40,081 nucleotides of DNA from NCBI GenBank assembly GCA_945875585.1, contig CAMCLK010000045.1, positions 1 to 40,081 of the forward strand, in the 5' to 3' direction. A program made the translations under genes and the position numbers. This document shows, piece by piece, positions 24,328 through 33,654 of the stretch. Numbering within the stretch: position 1 is the stretch's first letter; each line of letters opens with the position of its first letter. This DNA comes from Candidatus Kuenenia stuttgartensis (GTDB lineage: Bacteria; Planctomycetota; Planctomycetia; Gemmatales; Gemmataceae). The notes under the pieces are model-generated. The model was not told where the DNA came from, searched no databases, and saw only the letters and a list, made by a program, of their open reading frames with translations.

Positions 24328-27300
24328 ATGGCTATCTGGGATGTTTGTATACGCCGGCCGGTGTTCACTGCCATGCTTCTGGCAGCACCGCTGGTTTTTG
24401 GTTTGGTGTGTTATTCGCGTCTTGGGGTGGATCTATTTCCCAATGTCGATGTGCCCGTGATAGCCGTTTCCACGGTGTTGCGTGGCGCCAGCGTGGAGGA
24501 AATGGAGAGCACGGTTACCAAACCACTGGAAGAGATCTGCAATACAATATCAGGGATTGACGAGCTAAGATCGACCACACGCGAAGGCTTTAGCCAGATC
24601 ATCATTCAATTTGTTTTGGAAAAAGACGGTGCCACCGCGGCACAAGAAGTGGAGTCGAAAGTACGGACAATCCTTTCGCAACTGCCCCAAGGCACACAAA
24701 CGCCCATTATCGACCGGTTCGATCTTGATGCTGCTCCGGTTTTGGCCATCGCCCTTTCGGGCCGCCGCGATCCGCGAGAGGTAACAGAACTGGCGCGCAA
24801 AACGCTGAAGGAAGATCTGGAATCGCTTCCTGGTGTCGGGCGGGTGGTCATCACCGGTGGCCGTTCCCGTGCTATTCAGGTGGAGGTCGATCCTGATCGC
24901 CTTCTAAAATATGAGGGCTTGGGTGTTACCGATATCCGCCGGGTTCTTGCGGGGGAAACCGAGGAACTGCCCGGCGGTCGGGTCGAACAGGGCACATCTG
25001 AGATAGGTTTGCGCACCATGGGGCGCGTGCAACGCCCATCGGAATTGCTGAAGCTGATTATTGCCAATAAGTCTGGTCAGCCCATACGGCTTGAGGATGT
25101 GGCAACCGTTACCGACGGTGTTGAGGTTCCACGTAGTTCCGCCCGGCTTTACCGCGCGGGTGAATCAATCATCGATCGTCCGGGTGACCCGGCAGTTACC
25201 CTGTTGGTGCAGCGTCAATCGCGCGCCAACATTGTGAAAGTTGTCGACACGGTTCTGGCGCGGGTGGAAGAGTTGCGTCCCATTCTGCCCCCCGATGTGA
25301 AACTGGCCGTGGTGCGCGATCAGTCGCGTTTCATCAAGACCTCGTTTTCAGAATTGCGCCTGCACTGTCTGCTTGCCGCGGTGTTGGTCAGCCTGACGGT
25401 GTTTCTGTTCATTCGCGATTGGCGGACTACGGTCATTGCCACGCTGTCGATTCCGTTATCCATCATCGCCACGTTCGCGTTCATGGAGGCGATGGGTTTC
25501 ACGCTCAACAACATCACCATGCTTGGGCTGATTCTGGCGGTGGGCATTGTCATCGATGACGCCGTGGTGGTGCACGAGAACATCTTCCGGCACATGGAAG
25601 AAATGGGCAAAAGCCCCATGCAGGCGGCGGGTGAAGCCACTGCCGAAATCGCTCAGGCGGTGGTGGCGACCACGCTGTCGTTGCTGGTGATTTTCATGCC
25701 TATTGCTTTCATGGATGGGCGGGTGGGCAGGTTTTTCAGCAGTTTCGGCATGGTGATCGCTTTTTCGATTTTCATGAGCATGATTGTGTCGTTCACCATG
25801 ACTCCCATGCTCTGTTCGCGATTCCTGTTGCCCGAGGCACCCGGTTCCCATGGCAGCAAATCGGGTTTTATTTGGAGATGGGTCGAAAACAGCTACATGG
25901 CCATGCTGCGTTGGTCGTTGGCCCGTCGCTGGGTGATTGTTGTGATGTCGGTTACCCTTGTTGCCATCACGCCCGCCTTGCTGGCGCGCGTTGGCAAGGA
26001 GTTTGTGCCACGCGACGACCAAAGTGAATTCGAAGTGGTAGCCACACTGCCCGAAGGCTGGTCGCTTGAGCGGGTGGAACGAATCATGGTGGATCTGGAA
26101 TCGCGTTTGCGAACGTTGCGTGGTGTGGAATTCACCTTTTTGCAGGTGGGCGATACAGGGGGCCGCGAAGGGAAAGCTCAAGGTAATGTCTCAACAGCCT
26201 CGATTTACATGCGCCTGTTGGATCTTGAACACAGAAAATACACTCAGTTCGATGTCATGAACGAAGCGCGCGCCATGCTGATGGACTACCCGGACATTCG
26301 CGCAGCGGTGCAGGATGTTTCGGCATTCAATGGCACTGGCTTCCGGCAGGTGATGATCGACTTCAACATGCGCGGCCCAGACATGGTGAAGCTGAAAGAC
26401 TTTTCCGATCAATTGGCTCGCTGGATGCGTGAGCAAGGCTACTTTGTGGATGTCGATACATCGTTGTCGCTGCGCAAACCCGAACTGCGGGTCATTCCCG
26501 ACCGTGAGCGGGCCAGTGAACTTGGCGTATCTGTCGAGGCTATTGCCGCCGCTACGGGGTTGCTGGTGGGCGGCGAGATTGTCGCACGGTACAAGGAAGC
26601 CGATGAGCAGTACGATGTCTGGCTAAGGGCGCGTTCCGAGTCGAGGCAAGACAGGAATACCCTTGAACAACTGACCGTGCCTTCAACCCGGCCTGGCGCC
26701 GGTCCGGTTCGCTTAGCCAGTGTTTCGCGTTTCGAATATGCCCTTGGCCCGCAATCGATCGATCGGTTTTCACGGCAGCGTCAGGTGGTGATATCCGCTA
26801 ATCTTGAGGGAGTCGCGTTGGGTGAAGCCGTGACGGCGCTGTCCGACAAGGTAAAAACCCTCGATCTTCCTGCCGATTACCGGTGGGAATTCATTGGCCG
26901 CGCCAAGCTTCTGGCCGAACAAGGCAATAGCTTTGCCATCGCTTTTATCTTGAGTGTGGTCTTCATGTACATGGTGCTGGCTGGGCAGTTCGAAAGTTTT
27001 CTGCACCCGATCACCATTATGCTGTCGTTGCCGCTGACTATTCCGTTCGCGATTTTTTCGCTGATTGTCATGCGCACCAGTTTGGATATATACGCGACCT
27101 TTGGTATGTTCATGCTCTTTGGCATTGTCAAGAAAAACGGTATCTTGCAGGTCGATGCCACCAATCAGGCGCGTGCCCGCGGGCTTTCCCGCGACAACGC
27201 TATTCTGGATGCCAATCGCAGCCGCCTCAGGCCCATTCTCATGACAACCGTCATGCTTGTGGCCGCCATGGTGCCCATGGCGCTGGGGGAGGGACCGGGC

Positions 27301-27462
27301 GCGGCCAGCAGGGCTGGAATGGCGAAACTCATCATGGGTGGGCAGTTACTGTCGCTGTTGCTGACCCTTTTGATTGTACCCGTTATTTCGACATTCTGGG
27401 ACGACATCGGCGTGCTTTGGGCGCGCTGGCGTGGCCTAACAACAGTGGATAAATCAGCATGA
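24328..27462 (+). CDS. RND-family efflux pump, AcrB/MdtB-like
   Basis: This 1044-residue protein has the full RND layout of 12 TM segments with two large periplasmic loops. The N-terminus (MAIWDVCIRRPVFTAML) and the porter domains are canonical. Proton-relay residues are in place: D410/D411 in GIVIDDAVVVHEN (TM4) and K935/K936 in GIVKKNG (TM10). The pump exports drugs, lipids or other hydrophobic compounds using the proton gradient. Length and conserved acid pair indicate an HAE-type pump rather than a heavy-metal type. It is tightly coupled to the upstream adaptor and overlaps hisH by 4 bases. Confidence 0.95.
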   Translation: MAIWDVCIRRPVFTAMLLAAPLVFGLVCYSRLGVDLFPNVDVPVIAVSTVLRGASVEEMESTVTKPLEEICNTISGIDELRSTTREGFSQIIIQFVLEKDGATAAQEVESKVRTILSQLPQGTQTPIIDRFDLDAAPVLAIALSGRRDPREVTELARKTLKEDLESLPGVGRVVITGGRSRAIQVEVDPDRLLKYEGLGVTDIRRVLAGETEELPGGRVEQGTSEIGLRTMGRVQRPSELLKLIIANKSGQPIRLEDVATVTDGVEVPRSSARLYRAGESIIDRPGDPAVTLLVQRQSRANIVKVVDTVLARVEELRPILPPDVKLAVVRDQSRFIKTSFSELRLHCLLAAVLVSLTVFLFIRDWRTTVIATLSIPLSIIATFAFMEAMGFTLNNITMLGLILAVGIVIDDAVVVHENIFRHMEEMGKSPMQAAGEATAEIAQAVVATTLSLLVIFMPIAFMDGRVGRFFSSFGMVIAFSIFMSMIVSFTMTPMLCSRFLLPEAPGSHGSKSGFIWRWVENSYMAMLRWSLARRWVIVVMSVTLVAITPALLARVGKEFVPRDDQSEFEVVATLPEGWSLERVERIMVDLESRLRTLRGVEFTFLQVGDTGGREGKAQGNVSTASIYMRLLDLEHRKYTQFDVMNEARAMLMDYPDIRAAVQDVSAFNGTGFRQVMIDFNMRGPDMVKLKDFSDQLARWMREQGYFVDVDTSLSLRKPELRVIPDRERASELGVSVEAIAAATGLLVGGEIVARYKEADEQYDVWLRARSESRQDRNTLEQLTVPSTRPGAGPVRLASVSRFEYALGPQSIDRFSRQRQVVISANLEGVALGEAVTALSDKVKTLDLPADYRWEFIGRAKLLAEQGNSFAIAFILSVVFMYMVLAGQFESFLHPITIMLSLPLTIPFAIFSLIVMRTSLDIYATFGMFMLFGIVKKNGILQVDATNQARARGLSRDNAILDANRSRLRPILMTTVMLVAAMVPMALGEGPGAASRAGMAKLIMGGQLLSLLLTLLIVPVISTFWDDIGVLWARWRGLTTVDKSA

Positions 27463-28076
27463 AAGACGTGGTGATTGTCGATTACGGCATGGCTAATTTG
27501 CGGAGCGTGCAGAAAGCATTTTCCCGGCTTGGCGTCGATGCCACCATCACAGCCGACCCCAATCGAGTGAGCCAGTCGAGCCATTTGGTTCTGCCCGGAG
27601 TTGGCGCCTTTGCCGATGCCATTGCCGCGTTGCGTTCGACGGGTTTGGATCAACCAATTTTGGAACACCTGCGCGCCGACCGTCCGTTTTTGGGAATCTG
27701 CTTGGGGCTGCAGATGTTGTTTGAACGCGGCCTCGAAGACGGCGAGCACCGTGGTTTGGGCTGGTTCGCCGGTGATGTGGTCCGTTTTCCAGATAGGCCG
27801 GGCCTGATAGTTCCGCACATGGGGTGGAACACGGTGGAACATGGCCCCGCCGCAGGTGAGTTCCTTGGCGGTACTCCGCCCGGCACCCACTTCTATTTTG
27901 TGCATTCTTACCATGCGCAGCCAACGGAACCGATTGCGGCGCTTACCTGCGATTATGGAGATGGCTGTGTGGCGGCAGTCAGCCGTGGACGCTGCCACGC
28001 TGTGCAGTTCCACCCTGAAAAGAGCCAAGCGGCTGGCCTTGACCTGCTGGGCCGATTTGCGGCATTAAAGGTTTGA
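27459..28076 (+). CDS. hisH: imidazole glycerol phosphate synthase, glutaminase subunit
   Basis: This 205-residue class I glutamine amidotransferase supplies ammonia to HisF in histidine and purine-precursor synthesis. The nucleophile C81 is in GICLGLQ and the H185/E187 pair is in QFHPEKS. The N-terminal IVDYGMANLRSV is typical. The ATG overlaps the RND stop (ATGA). hisF is not in the window, so its partner must be elsewhere. hisA follows after 16 bases. Confidence 0.96.
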   Translation: MKDVVIVDYGMANLRSVQKAFSRLGVDATITADPNRVSQSSHLVLPGVGAFADAIAALRSTGLDQPILEHLRADRPFLGICLGLQMLFERGLEDGEHRGLGWFAGDVVRFPDRPGLIVPHMGWNTVEHGPAAGEFLGGTPPGTHFYFVHSYHAQPTEPIAALTCDYGDGCVAAVSRGRCHAVQFHPEKSQAAGLDLLGRFAALKV

Positions 28077-28092
28077 AATTTGGGAGTTTGTC

Positions 28093-28827
28093 GTGCAGAT
28101 TTATCCTGCTATTGATATCCGCGCCGGAAAGTGTGTCCGCCTGCATCAGGGCGACTACGCGCAGGAAACCATTTATGGCGAAGACCCCTCCGCCATGGCG
28201 CGCCACTGGATCGATCAGGGCGCCACATGGCTGCATCTGGTGGATCTTGATGGCGCGCGCGCCGGCGCCCCTGTGAACACCGATGCCATCCTGCGCATAG
28301 TGCAGGCAGCCGGCGATGTGCCGTGTCAGGTTGGCGGTGGTTTGCGTTCCGAGGCGCACATTGAAACAACCTTGGCGATGGGCATTCGCCGGGTCATTCT
28401 GGGTACGCGTGCTCTCGATGACCCCGCTTGGGCCGAACGGATGACGCGCGCCTATCCCGGGCGAATAGTTCTAGGGCTCGATGCTCGCGATGGCATGGTT
28501 GCCACGCAGGGCTGGCTGACAGCTTCCGCCTTGTCGGTGGAAGAAGTGTTGCGTCGTGTGGCAGACTGGCCCTTGGCTGCGATTGTTTTCACAGATATCA
28601 GCCGCGATGGCACGTTGAAGGGGTGCAATGTGCCCGCTACCCGGGCCGTAGCCGACATGTCTAGCGTGGAGGTCATTGCCTCCGGTGGTATTGGTTCGGT
28701 TGCCGATATCGTTGCCGTGTACAAGGCTGGACTGCCCGGGTGTATTGTTGGCCGGGCCTTGTACGATGGCCGGGTATCGCTTGCAGACGCCCTCGCCGCT
28801 GGCCGTGGCGAAGCATTTGGCTTCTGA
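28093..28827 (+). CDS. hisA: phosphoribosylformimino-5-aminoimidazole carboxamide ribotide isomerase
   Basis: This 244-residue TIM barrel catalyses the fourth step of histidine biosynthesis (ProFAR isomerisation). Catalytic aspartates D8 (AIDIRAGKCVRL) and D168 (TDISRDGTLKG) are present, as are the phosphate-binding VGGGLR and ASGGIGS motifs. The start is a GTG at 28093 with GGGAG six bases upstream. It is the last gene of the long plus-strand run that begins with aroDE. Confidence 0.96.
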   Translation: MQIYPAIDIRAGKCVRLHQGDYAQETIYGEDPSAMARHWIDQGATWLHLVDLDGARAGAPVNTDAILRIVQAAGDVPCQVGGGLRSEAHIETTLAMGIRRVILGTRALDDPAWAERMTRAYPGRIVLGLDARDGMVATQGWLTASALSVEEVLRRVADWPLAAIVFTDISRDGTLKGCNVPATRAVADMSSVEVIASGGIGSVADIVAVYKAGLPGCIVGRALYDGRVSLADALAAGRGEAFGF

Positions 28828-28861
28828 TATGTTGGAACAATTCAATTACACGGCATGGCGC

Positions 28862-28883
28862 TTGCGCTATTCTGTTGGCGCAA
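28862..28883. terminator. weak candidate bidirectional terminator between hisA and the MFS exporter gene
   Basis: In the 102-base gap between the convergent genes, TTGCGC (28862-28867) and GCGCAA (28878-28883) can pair around a 10-base loop. A T-rich stretch (CTTTTTAAAAG) follows about 15 bases later. The stem is short and the T run is not adjacent, so this is tentative. Confidence 0.2.
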
Positions 28884-28929
28884 TATGCAATCGGTGCTTT
28901 TTAAAAGATAAGCGAGTGGGGTGGTGGGA

Positions 28930-30492
28930 TTAATGTTGTTGCCGTAACTTGACTATTCGGGTGCCAGGATCCAGCAACAATGGAACCGAAACCGCCAAAC
29001 CCAATGCTCCGGTTAGCATAGCCAGCAGCCTTAATCCCGATTGAATGCCGCACGAAACGCTTTCAAGTTCCACCACACCTGCCAGCAGTCCGCCTGCGAG
29101 CACCGGTGCCTGAATTCCGTCGATGCCACGGTTTGTAAAATATTCGGCTCCTCGTGCGATAGTATCCATCACCACGGGCCGATCTGCCCGGATCATCTGC
29201 CTCTGTAAATCAAAGGCGGCCAGTTGGCCTTCCGTAACAGCCGTACCCATGAATGACGGAACAAGAATCAGAGGGGTCGCTAGCACCACAATGGCGAAGG
29301 CTGAAGCGACAGGCATATCGGATTTGTCAAGTATTTCCACTTCGTCGATTAGAAAAGAAGCAGGAATGGTTCCAACGCAGGCTCCCCAAACCATCATCAT
29401 CAAGGTTAACTGGGTGACAGAAGTAGCCAGTCCGGCGGTGGCCAACCAGTACACACTGCAAGCAGCTCCCAAAACACCTACAAGAAGCGTCAAATGCCGC
29501 CAATCTCTGTTGGGAACAAGCGCGCAGGCCAAAAAGCTGATAGCCATGGAGCCGCTAGCTGGCATGAAAACTTCGCCGGCGGAGACAGCGGGCATGCCAC
29601 GTGCTTGAGTTAGGAAACTGGAAAAGACGCCAAGAACAGCGGCAAGATGTAATAGCAGCAGCATACGTCCACCCATGGCACACAAGTAGTGCCGCGATCT
29701 GATAAGACGTGATAACTGATCCGATCGTGCATAACTGTTGATAATGCGCCCAACTATTACCACCAGGAGCATAATATTCAACGCGAACAATCCTGTGAAC
29801 AGATTCGACGTGAACGCACCTTCTCGCTGACGCCAGCCAAGAACAAACAGTAATGATATTAGCCAGAACACCAGAAGGTTGATCAGTAAACCATCAGGTT
29901 TACTCTCACTTTTGCCGAGGTGTGTTGTGTGGGAATCGGATGGCACCAATAAAAGAATCAGCCCCATGCCGGCTATTCCCAAAGGAACACTTGCCCAATA
30001 AACCCACCGCCACCCCAAATGCTCATTCACAATGGCTGCCACCATCGGTGAAGTGCCTCGTGTGGAATAGGCAAGTGTGCCGTAGCAAAGCACAGCGCAA
30101 AAAACCATTCCGTCGAACCGGGAATACAGGAACGACCGCAGCAGAACAATGGCCATGCCTTTGCCTAGCCCTTCAACAAATCTGGCAATCATCATTTCTT
30201 CAAAGGAGCTAGAATATCCGCATGCAAAGTTTCCGAGGCTGAAAATAAATAGGCCGGTCACGAGTGCGTTGCGGGGACCAATCTTTTTTGAGACAAGAAG
30301 TCCGGCAAAAACACCGTAGAGCATCGACAGGCCCCACGAGGCCGAAAGCCATGTGCCATCCAGCTTATCCGACTCGATTCCACGCCGGATATCCTCATCC
30401 ACCAGATCGGTCAGCACCAGCGTTTGGTAAATAGTGCCTAAAACCGGAAGTAAGGCGACGAGAATCAGGGCGGTACGGGCACCAAAAGTCAT
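28930..30492 (-). CDS. MFS efflux transporter, EmrB/DHA2-like
   Basis: This 520-residue protein has about 14 hydrophobic segments, the DHA2 number. MFS motifs are present: GTWLSASWGLSMLYGVFAG in the first loop region and RFVEGLGKGMAIVLLRSF near 105-125. In EmrAB-TolC-type systems the MFS pump uses the proton gradient to push substrates through the adaptor and channel. Its ATG overlaps the adaptor stop by 4 bases, and the channel gene precedes the adaptor gene, giving the order channel-adaptor-pump. The sequence is clearly diverged from E. coli EmrB, so the substrate cannot be guessed. Confidence 0.87.
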   Translation of the reverse strand: MTFGARTALILVALLPVLGTIYQTLVLTDLVDEDIRRGIESDKLDGTWLSASWGLSMLYGVFAGLLVSKKIGPRNALVTGLFIFSLGNFACGYSSSFEEMMIARFVEGLGKGMAIVLLRSFLYSRFDGMVFCAVLCYGTLAYSTRGTSPMVAAIVNEHLGWRWVYWASVPLGIAGMGLILLLVPSDSHTTHLGKSESKPDGLLINLLVFWLISLLFVLGWRQREGAFTSNLFTGLFALNIMLLVVIVGRIINSYARSDQLSRLIRSRHYLCAMGGRMLLLLHLAAVLGVFSSFLTQARGMPAVSAGEVFMPASGSMAISFLACALVPNRDWRHLTLLVGVLGAACSVYWLATAGLATSVTQLTLMMMVWGACVGTIPASFLIDEVEILDKSDMPVASAFAIVVLATPLILVPSFMGTAVTEGQLAAFDLQRQMIRADRPVVMDTIARGAEYFTNRGIDGIQAPVLAGGLLAGVVELESVSCGIQSGLRLLAMLTGALGLAVSVPLLLDPGTRIVKLRQQH

Positions 30493-31862
30493 GGCGCGGG
30501 CCCGCCTGCGGGTTCTGCTGGTTCGTCGAATCGTGAATCGAGGCGGCGCGCTTCAGCCAGAGCATCGCGTACCCAGACTGGATCGCCCGGACCGTGGGCA
30601 ATAGTGACACGGACAGAATATCCAGCCCGCAATTCCGAAAGATCCTGATCCTTGTCGAGCAGAATCCGTACCGGCACGCGTTGTACCACCTTGGAGAATT
30701 CACCGGAAACCACGTTGCGTGGAAGTAGCGAAAACTCCGCTCCGGTAGACCGGTTGATCCATAGCACGCGGCCTCGCAGTTCCTTACCGAGGGCGTCAAT
30801 CCGCACCGAAGCGGCATTCCCGGCAGCAACACCGCGCATGCGGGTTTCTTCAAGGTTCGCTGTAACATAAAGCAGATCCGGATCATACATGGTGACAACA
30901 GAAATTCCCATGGTGGCATGATCACCCGTAGCCTTGGCTCGGCGGACAACAATACCGGAAATGGGAGCTTTCACCAGAGTGTTTGCCAAATGGCGCTGGG
31001 CAATTTTCAGCAGTCCCCGCGCCTCGTTGGCGGCATCCTCGGTTATACGGAGAGCTTGCTCCGCTTCGAGGATGGTTTTGGCTCGGTTTTCCGCAATTTC
31101 GACGGTCAGCGCCGACTTAGCTGTCGCTATTCTGGCCATTTCAAAATCTTTCGCGGCCACTTCAATCTGAATCCGGGAACTTGTTGCCTTATCCTGCTTG
31201 GCGTGGGCCAGACGAAGTTCGGCGAGAGAGGTTTCGTTGGTGCGGGTTACTTCCTGCGAGCGTCGCAAAGTTGTGGCGTTATCTTTGTACAGAGCGTTGA
31301 ACCGTTCGTATTCCTGCTGAGCTAATGTCTGGTTGGCTACCGCTACCCCCACCAGCGCTTGCGATTCTGCCACAGTTCCGGCAACTTCATCAGTTGTAAG
31401 CCGCAGAACTTTTTCCATGCGCGATTCCGTCATCTTTGAAAGCAGCAACGACTGCCGCGCCTCCTCAATTCCTAACGGGACATCCCGGCGCAGTTTTGCC
31501 AGAGCTATTTCCTGACGTAGCCTTTCTCCTTCGGCGACGCGAACTTTCGATTCCGCGATGCTTGCATGATCACGATATTGATCAGCATCAAGCTCGAACA
31601 GAATGTCTCCCTTGCGAACAAAAAGATCTTCGCGGGCCGCCACGCGGACGATGCGTCCGGAAACTCCATCAGGCCCCACGTGAACCATTTGGGCCTCAAG
31701 GAAGGCGTCATCCGTAATGGAATTTCCAGCACGATATTCAATAAAACGAATGGTCATTGGCGCCATTGTGCCGGTCACCCCAACGAGCAGGGCAAGACCC
31801 AGAATGCGGGCCAGAGGAAAGCGCGCGTGCTTTATGGTCTCTTTGTTTTCGCCTGTGCTCAT
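30489..31862 (-). CDS. EmrA/HlyD-type membrane fusion protein
   Basis: This 457-residue adaptor has a single N-terminal TM (about 18-38), a first lipoyl half (ITDDAFLEAQMVHVGPDGVSGRI region), a long alpha-helical coiled coil (about 95-290), a second lipoyl half (LVKAPISGIVVRRAKATGDH) and a C-terminal barrel. It bridges the MFS pump and the TolC-like channel across the periplasm. Four-base overlaps on both sides indicate one transcript. Confidence 0.9.
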   Translation of the reverse strand: MSTGENKETIKHARFPLARILGLALLVGVTGTMAPMTIRFIEYRAGNSITDDAFLEAQMVHVGPDGVSGRIVRVAAREDLFVRKGDILFELDADQYRDHASIAESKVRVAEGERLRQEIALAKLRRDVPLGIEEARQSLLLSKMTESRMEKVLRLTTDEVAGTVAESQALVGVAVANQTLAQQEYERFNALYKDNATTLRRSQEVTRTNETSLAELRLAHAKQDKATSSRIQIEVAAKDFEMARIATAKSALTVEIAENRAKTILEAEQALRITEDAANEARGLLKIAQRHLANTLVKAPISGIVVRRAKATGDHATMGISVVTMYDPDLLYVTANLEETRMRGVAAGNAASVRIDALGKELRGRVLWINRSTGAEFSLLPRNVVSGEFSKVVQRVPVRILLDKDQDLSELRAGYSVRVTIAHGPGDPVWVRDALAEARRLDSRFDEPAEPAGGPAP

Positions 31863-33457
31863 GAATCCTTCTCCACAGCAACGGCAGGCCGGGCAGGGGG
31901 CTGAGCCGTCATGGGACCGGGTGCTGTTCCCATGGCGTAATTGATTTTGGCCAAGCTGGCGAGGTAATCGAACAACGCTGCCTGATATTCCTGCTCGGCT
32001 CGGGTCATGGCGGTTTCAGCATCAATCAGTTCGGTTGTGGTGGCATCTCCCACTCGGGATCGCGCCTTCACAATCCGGTAGGTTTCCGCGGTTTGCTCCA
32101 CGGGCGCTTTGCACCGTTCGATGGCTCTGCGTGATGCCACCAGAAGGCGATACGCTTCATTCACCTGAAAAGCGATGCTGTCGGATAGAGACTCTGCCTG
32201 AGCTACAGCGCTGCGTATTTTGGAATCGGCAACACGCAATTCCGCCACGCGCCTGCCCCCTTCAAAAAGACCCCATTCCAGTTTGATCGAACCAATGGGA
32301 ATATCGACGTAACCACCCGGTTTGGCTTGATGGTAATCTAGGTAGAAACCATCGGCTATAACTCTAGGTGCGAAATCGGCTCGGGCAATTCCCTTACCCT
32401 CGCCAGCCGAATCGATGGTTCGCCTGGCAACGGTGAACTCCTGACGGCTGTTCACGGCGCCTTCAAGGCATGCGGCCAGCGATTCATTGAACGCTGGTAG
32501 TTCAGTGATGGGTTCAACCGCAGTAGTGTCGCTGACGCGTAAGCCGATGGCCAGATTGAGCGATGCGCGCGCGATCTGTTCGGCTGCCTGAGCTGAATCA
32601 AGCAACTTTTGCGCTGCAGAAAGCTGAACCTTGGCCCTCAGTACATTTTCCCGTTCAATGGCCTGCCGAAGGGCAAGTTTTTCCGCTAGGGCTTCTTCTT
32701 CCTTGCATCGGCGCACCGATTCTTCCGCAATTTTGGCCATCGCTTGCGCACGCAACACTTGAAAATAGGCCATCGATACTTCTTGAGTCACCGTCTGGTA
32801 GGCGCGAGCGGCTTGAAGGCGCGCGATATCCGCTCCAATTTCGGCCTGACGGAACCGCCCCAGACGTCTGCCAAAATCGGTGACTAACCACTGAATGCGA
32901 AATTCGGCTAAATCGTATCCAGTACTGAAGTTGAATCCGATCGGGATTGAACCGCCCGAGGGCAAATAATTAAAGTTGCCGCCGCCAGGCACAGGTATGC
33001 CGACTCCGCCCACACTCACTCCGTATGCCCCGACAGAGTAGCCCGCGGAAACAACTGGCAGAAATGGTGCGAAAGCTATGTTCTCTCCCTGCTTTGCTTG
33101 TTCAATCGATTCCAATTGTGCTTTAAGTCTGGGCTGGATTCGGAATGCCTCGGCCAGAGCGGAATCCAGCGTCATAATATGCGCGGCAGTTGCGGGTTCT
33201 TCCGCAACTGTCTGCTTGAGAACACTGGGTTGGTTGCTGAGTGTCGAGTCTGGTTCCACTACGCTTGGGTCAGATTTGGAGAGATCCGCCACCATCCGGT
33301 CGACAAGTGCCTCATTGATGGCAAGTTGTTGCTTTTTACCAAGGCAACCAGAGGCCAGTAGCGTGGAAAACAGCAGAAAGCAAAACGCACATAAACTCCG
33401 CCAGCCAAATACAACAGGGGGCCTATCTCGAAACCCGCTTTGGAAGTCGATTCGCAC
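31859..33457 (-). CDS. TolC-family outer-membrane efflux lipoprotein
   Basis: This 532-residue precursor has a signal with lipobox LLASGC (Cys near residue 38). Two TolC/OEP repeats follow, with long helices, a Gly/Pro/Asn-rich strand region near 145-180, and ALRQAIERENVLRAKVQLSAAQ-type helix patterns. It forms the outer-membrane duct of the tripartite pump encoded downstream. The only upstream start in frame is the GTG at 33455-33457; it gives a rather long, Arg-rich n-region, and no ATG occurs before the lipobox. It leads the minus-strand unit. Confidence 0.88.
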   Translation of the reverse strand: MRIDFQSGFRDRPPVVFGWRSLCAFCFLLFSTLLASGCLGKKQQLAINEALVDRMVADLSKSDPSVVEPDSTLSNQPSVLKQTVAEEPATAAHIMTLDSALAEAFRIQPRLKAQLESIEQAKQGENIAFAPFLPVVSAGYSVGAYGVSVGGVGIPVPGGGNFNYLPSGGSIPIGFNFSTGYDLAEFRIQWLVTDFGRRLGRFRQAEIGADIARLQAARAYQTVTQEVSMAYFQVLRAQAMAKIAEESVRRCKEEEALAEKLALRQAIERENVLRAKVQLSAAQKLLDSAQAAEQIARASLNLAIGLRVSDTTAVEPITELPAFNESLAACLEGAVNSRQEFTVARRTIDSAGEGKGIARADFAPRVIADGFYLDYHQAKPGGYVDIPIGSIKLEWGLFEGGRRVAELRVADSKIRSAVAQAESLSDSIAFQVNEAYRLLVASRRAIERCKAPVEQTAETYRIVKARSRVGDATTTELIDAETAMTRAEQEYQAALFDYLASLAKINYAMGTAPGPMTAQPPARPAVAVEKDS

Positions 33458-33517
33458 AGCTAAAAAACCCCCTACTTCCAGTTATCGGCAAGGGGTTGCC
33501 AGTGCAATCACTCAAGT

Positions 33518-33531
33518 CGGTACAATCGGTA
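33518..33531 (-). promoter_or_regulatory. 14-base motif shared with the Wza-unit promoter region
   Basis: On the minus strand this reads TACCGATTGTACCG, 61 bases upstream of the tolC-like GTG and identical to the site at 12012-12025. Its TACCG-N4-TACCG structure suggests a dimer-bound operator or sigma-factor element, but only two intergenic copies are seen here. Confidence 0.3.
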
Positions 33532-33654
33532 AACTTAATATGTGATGTTCTGGATGAACGCTTTCCCTTTGAGCTACCGTTGCAGAGGGAGATGGGTGTT
33601 TATATGTGCGTCACGGTGTTGTATGACGGTTGATTGGCGGCTCATAGCCCCGCG

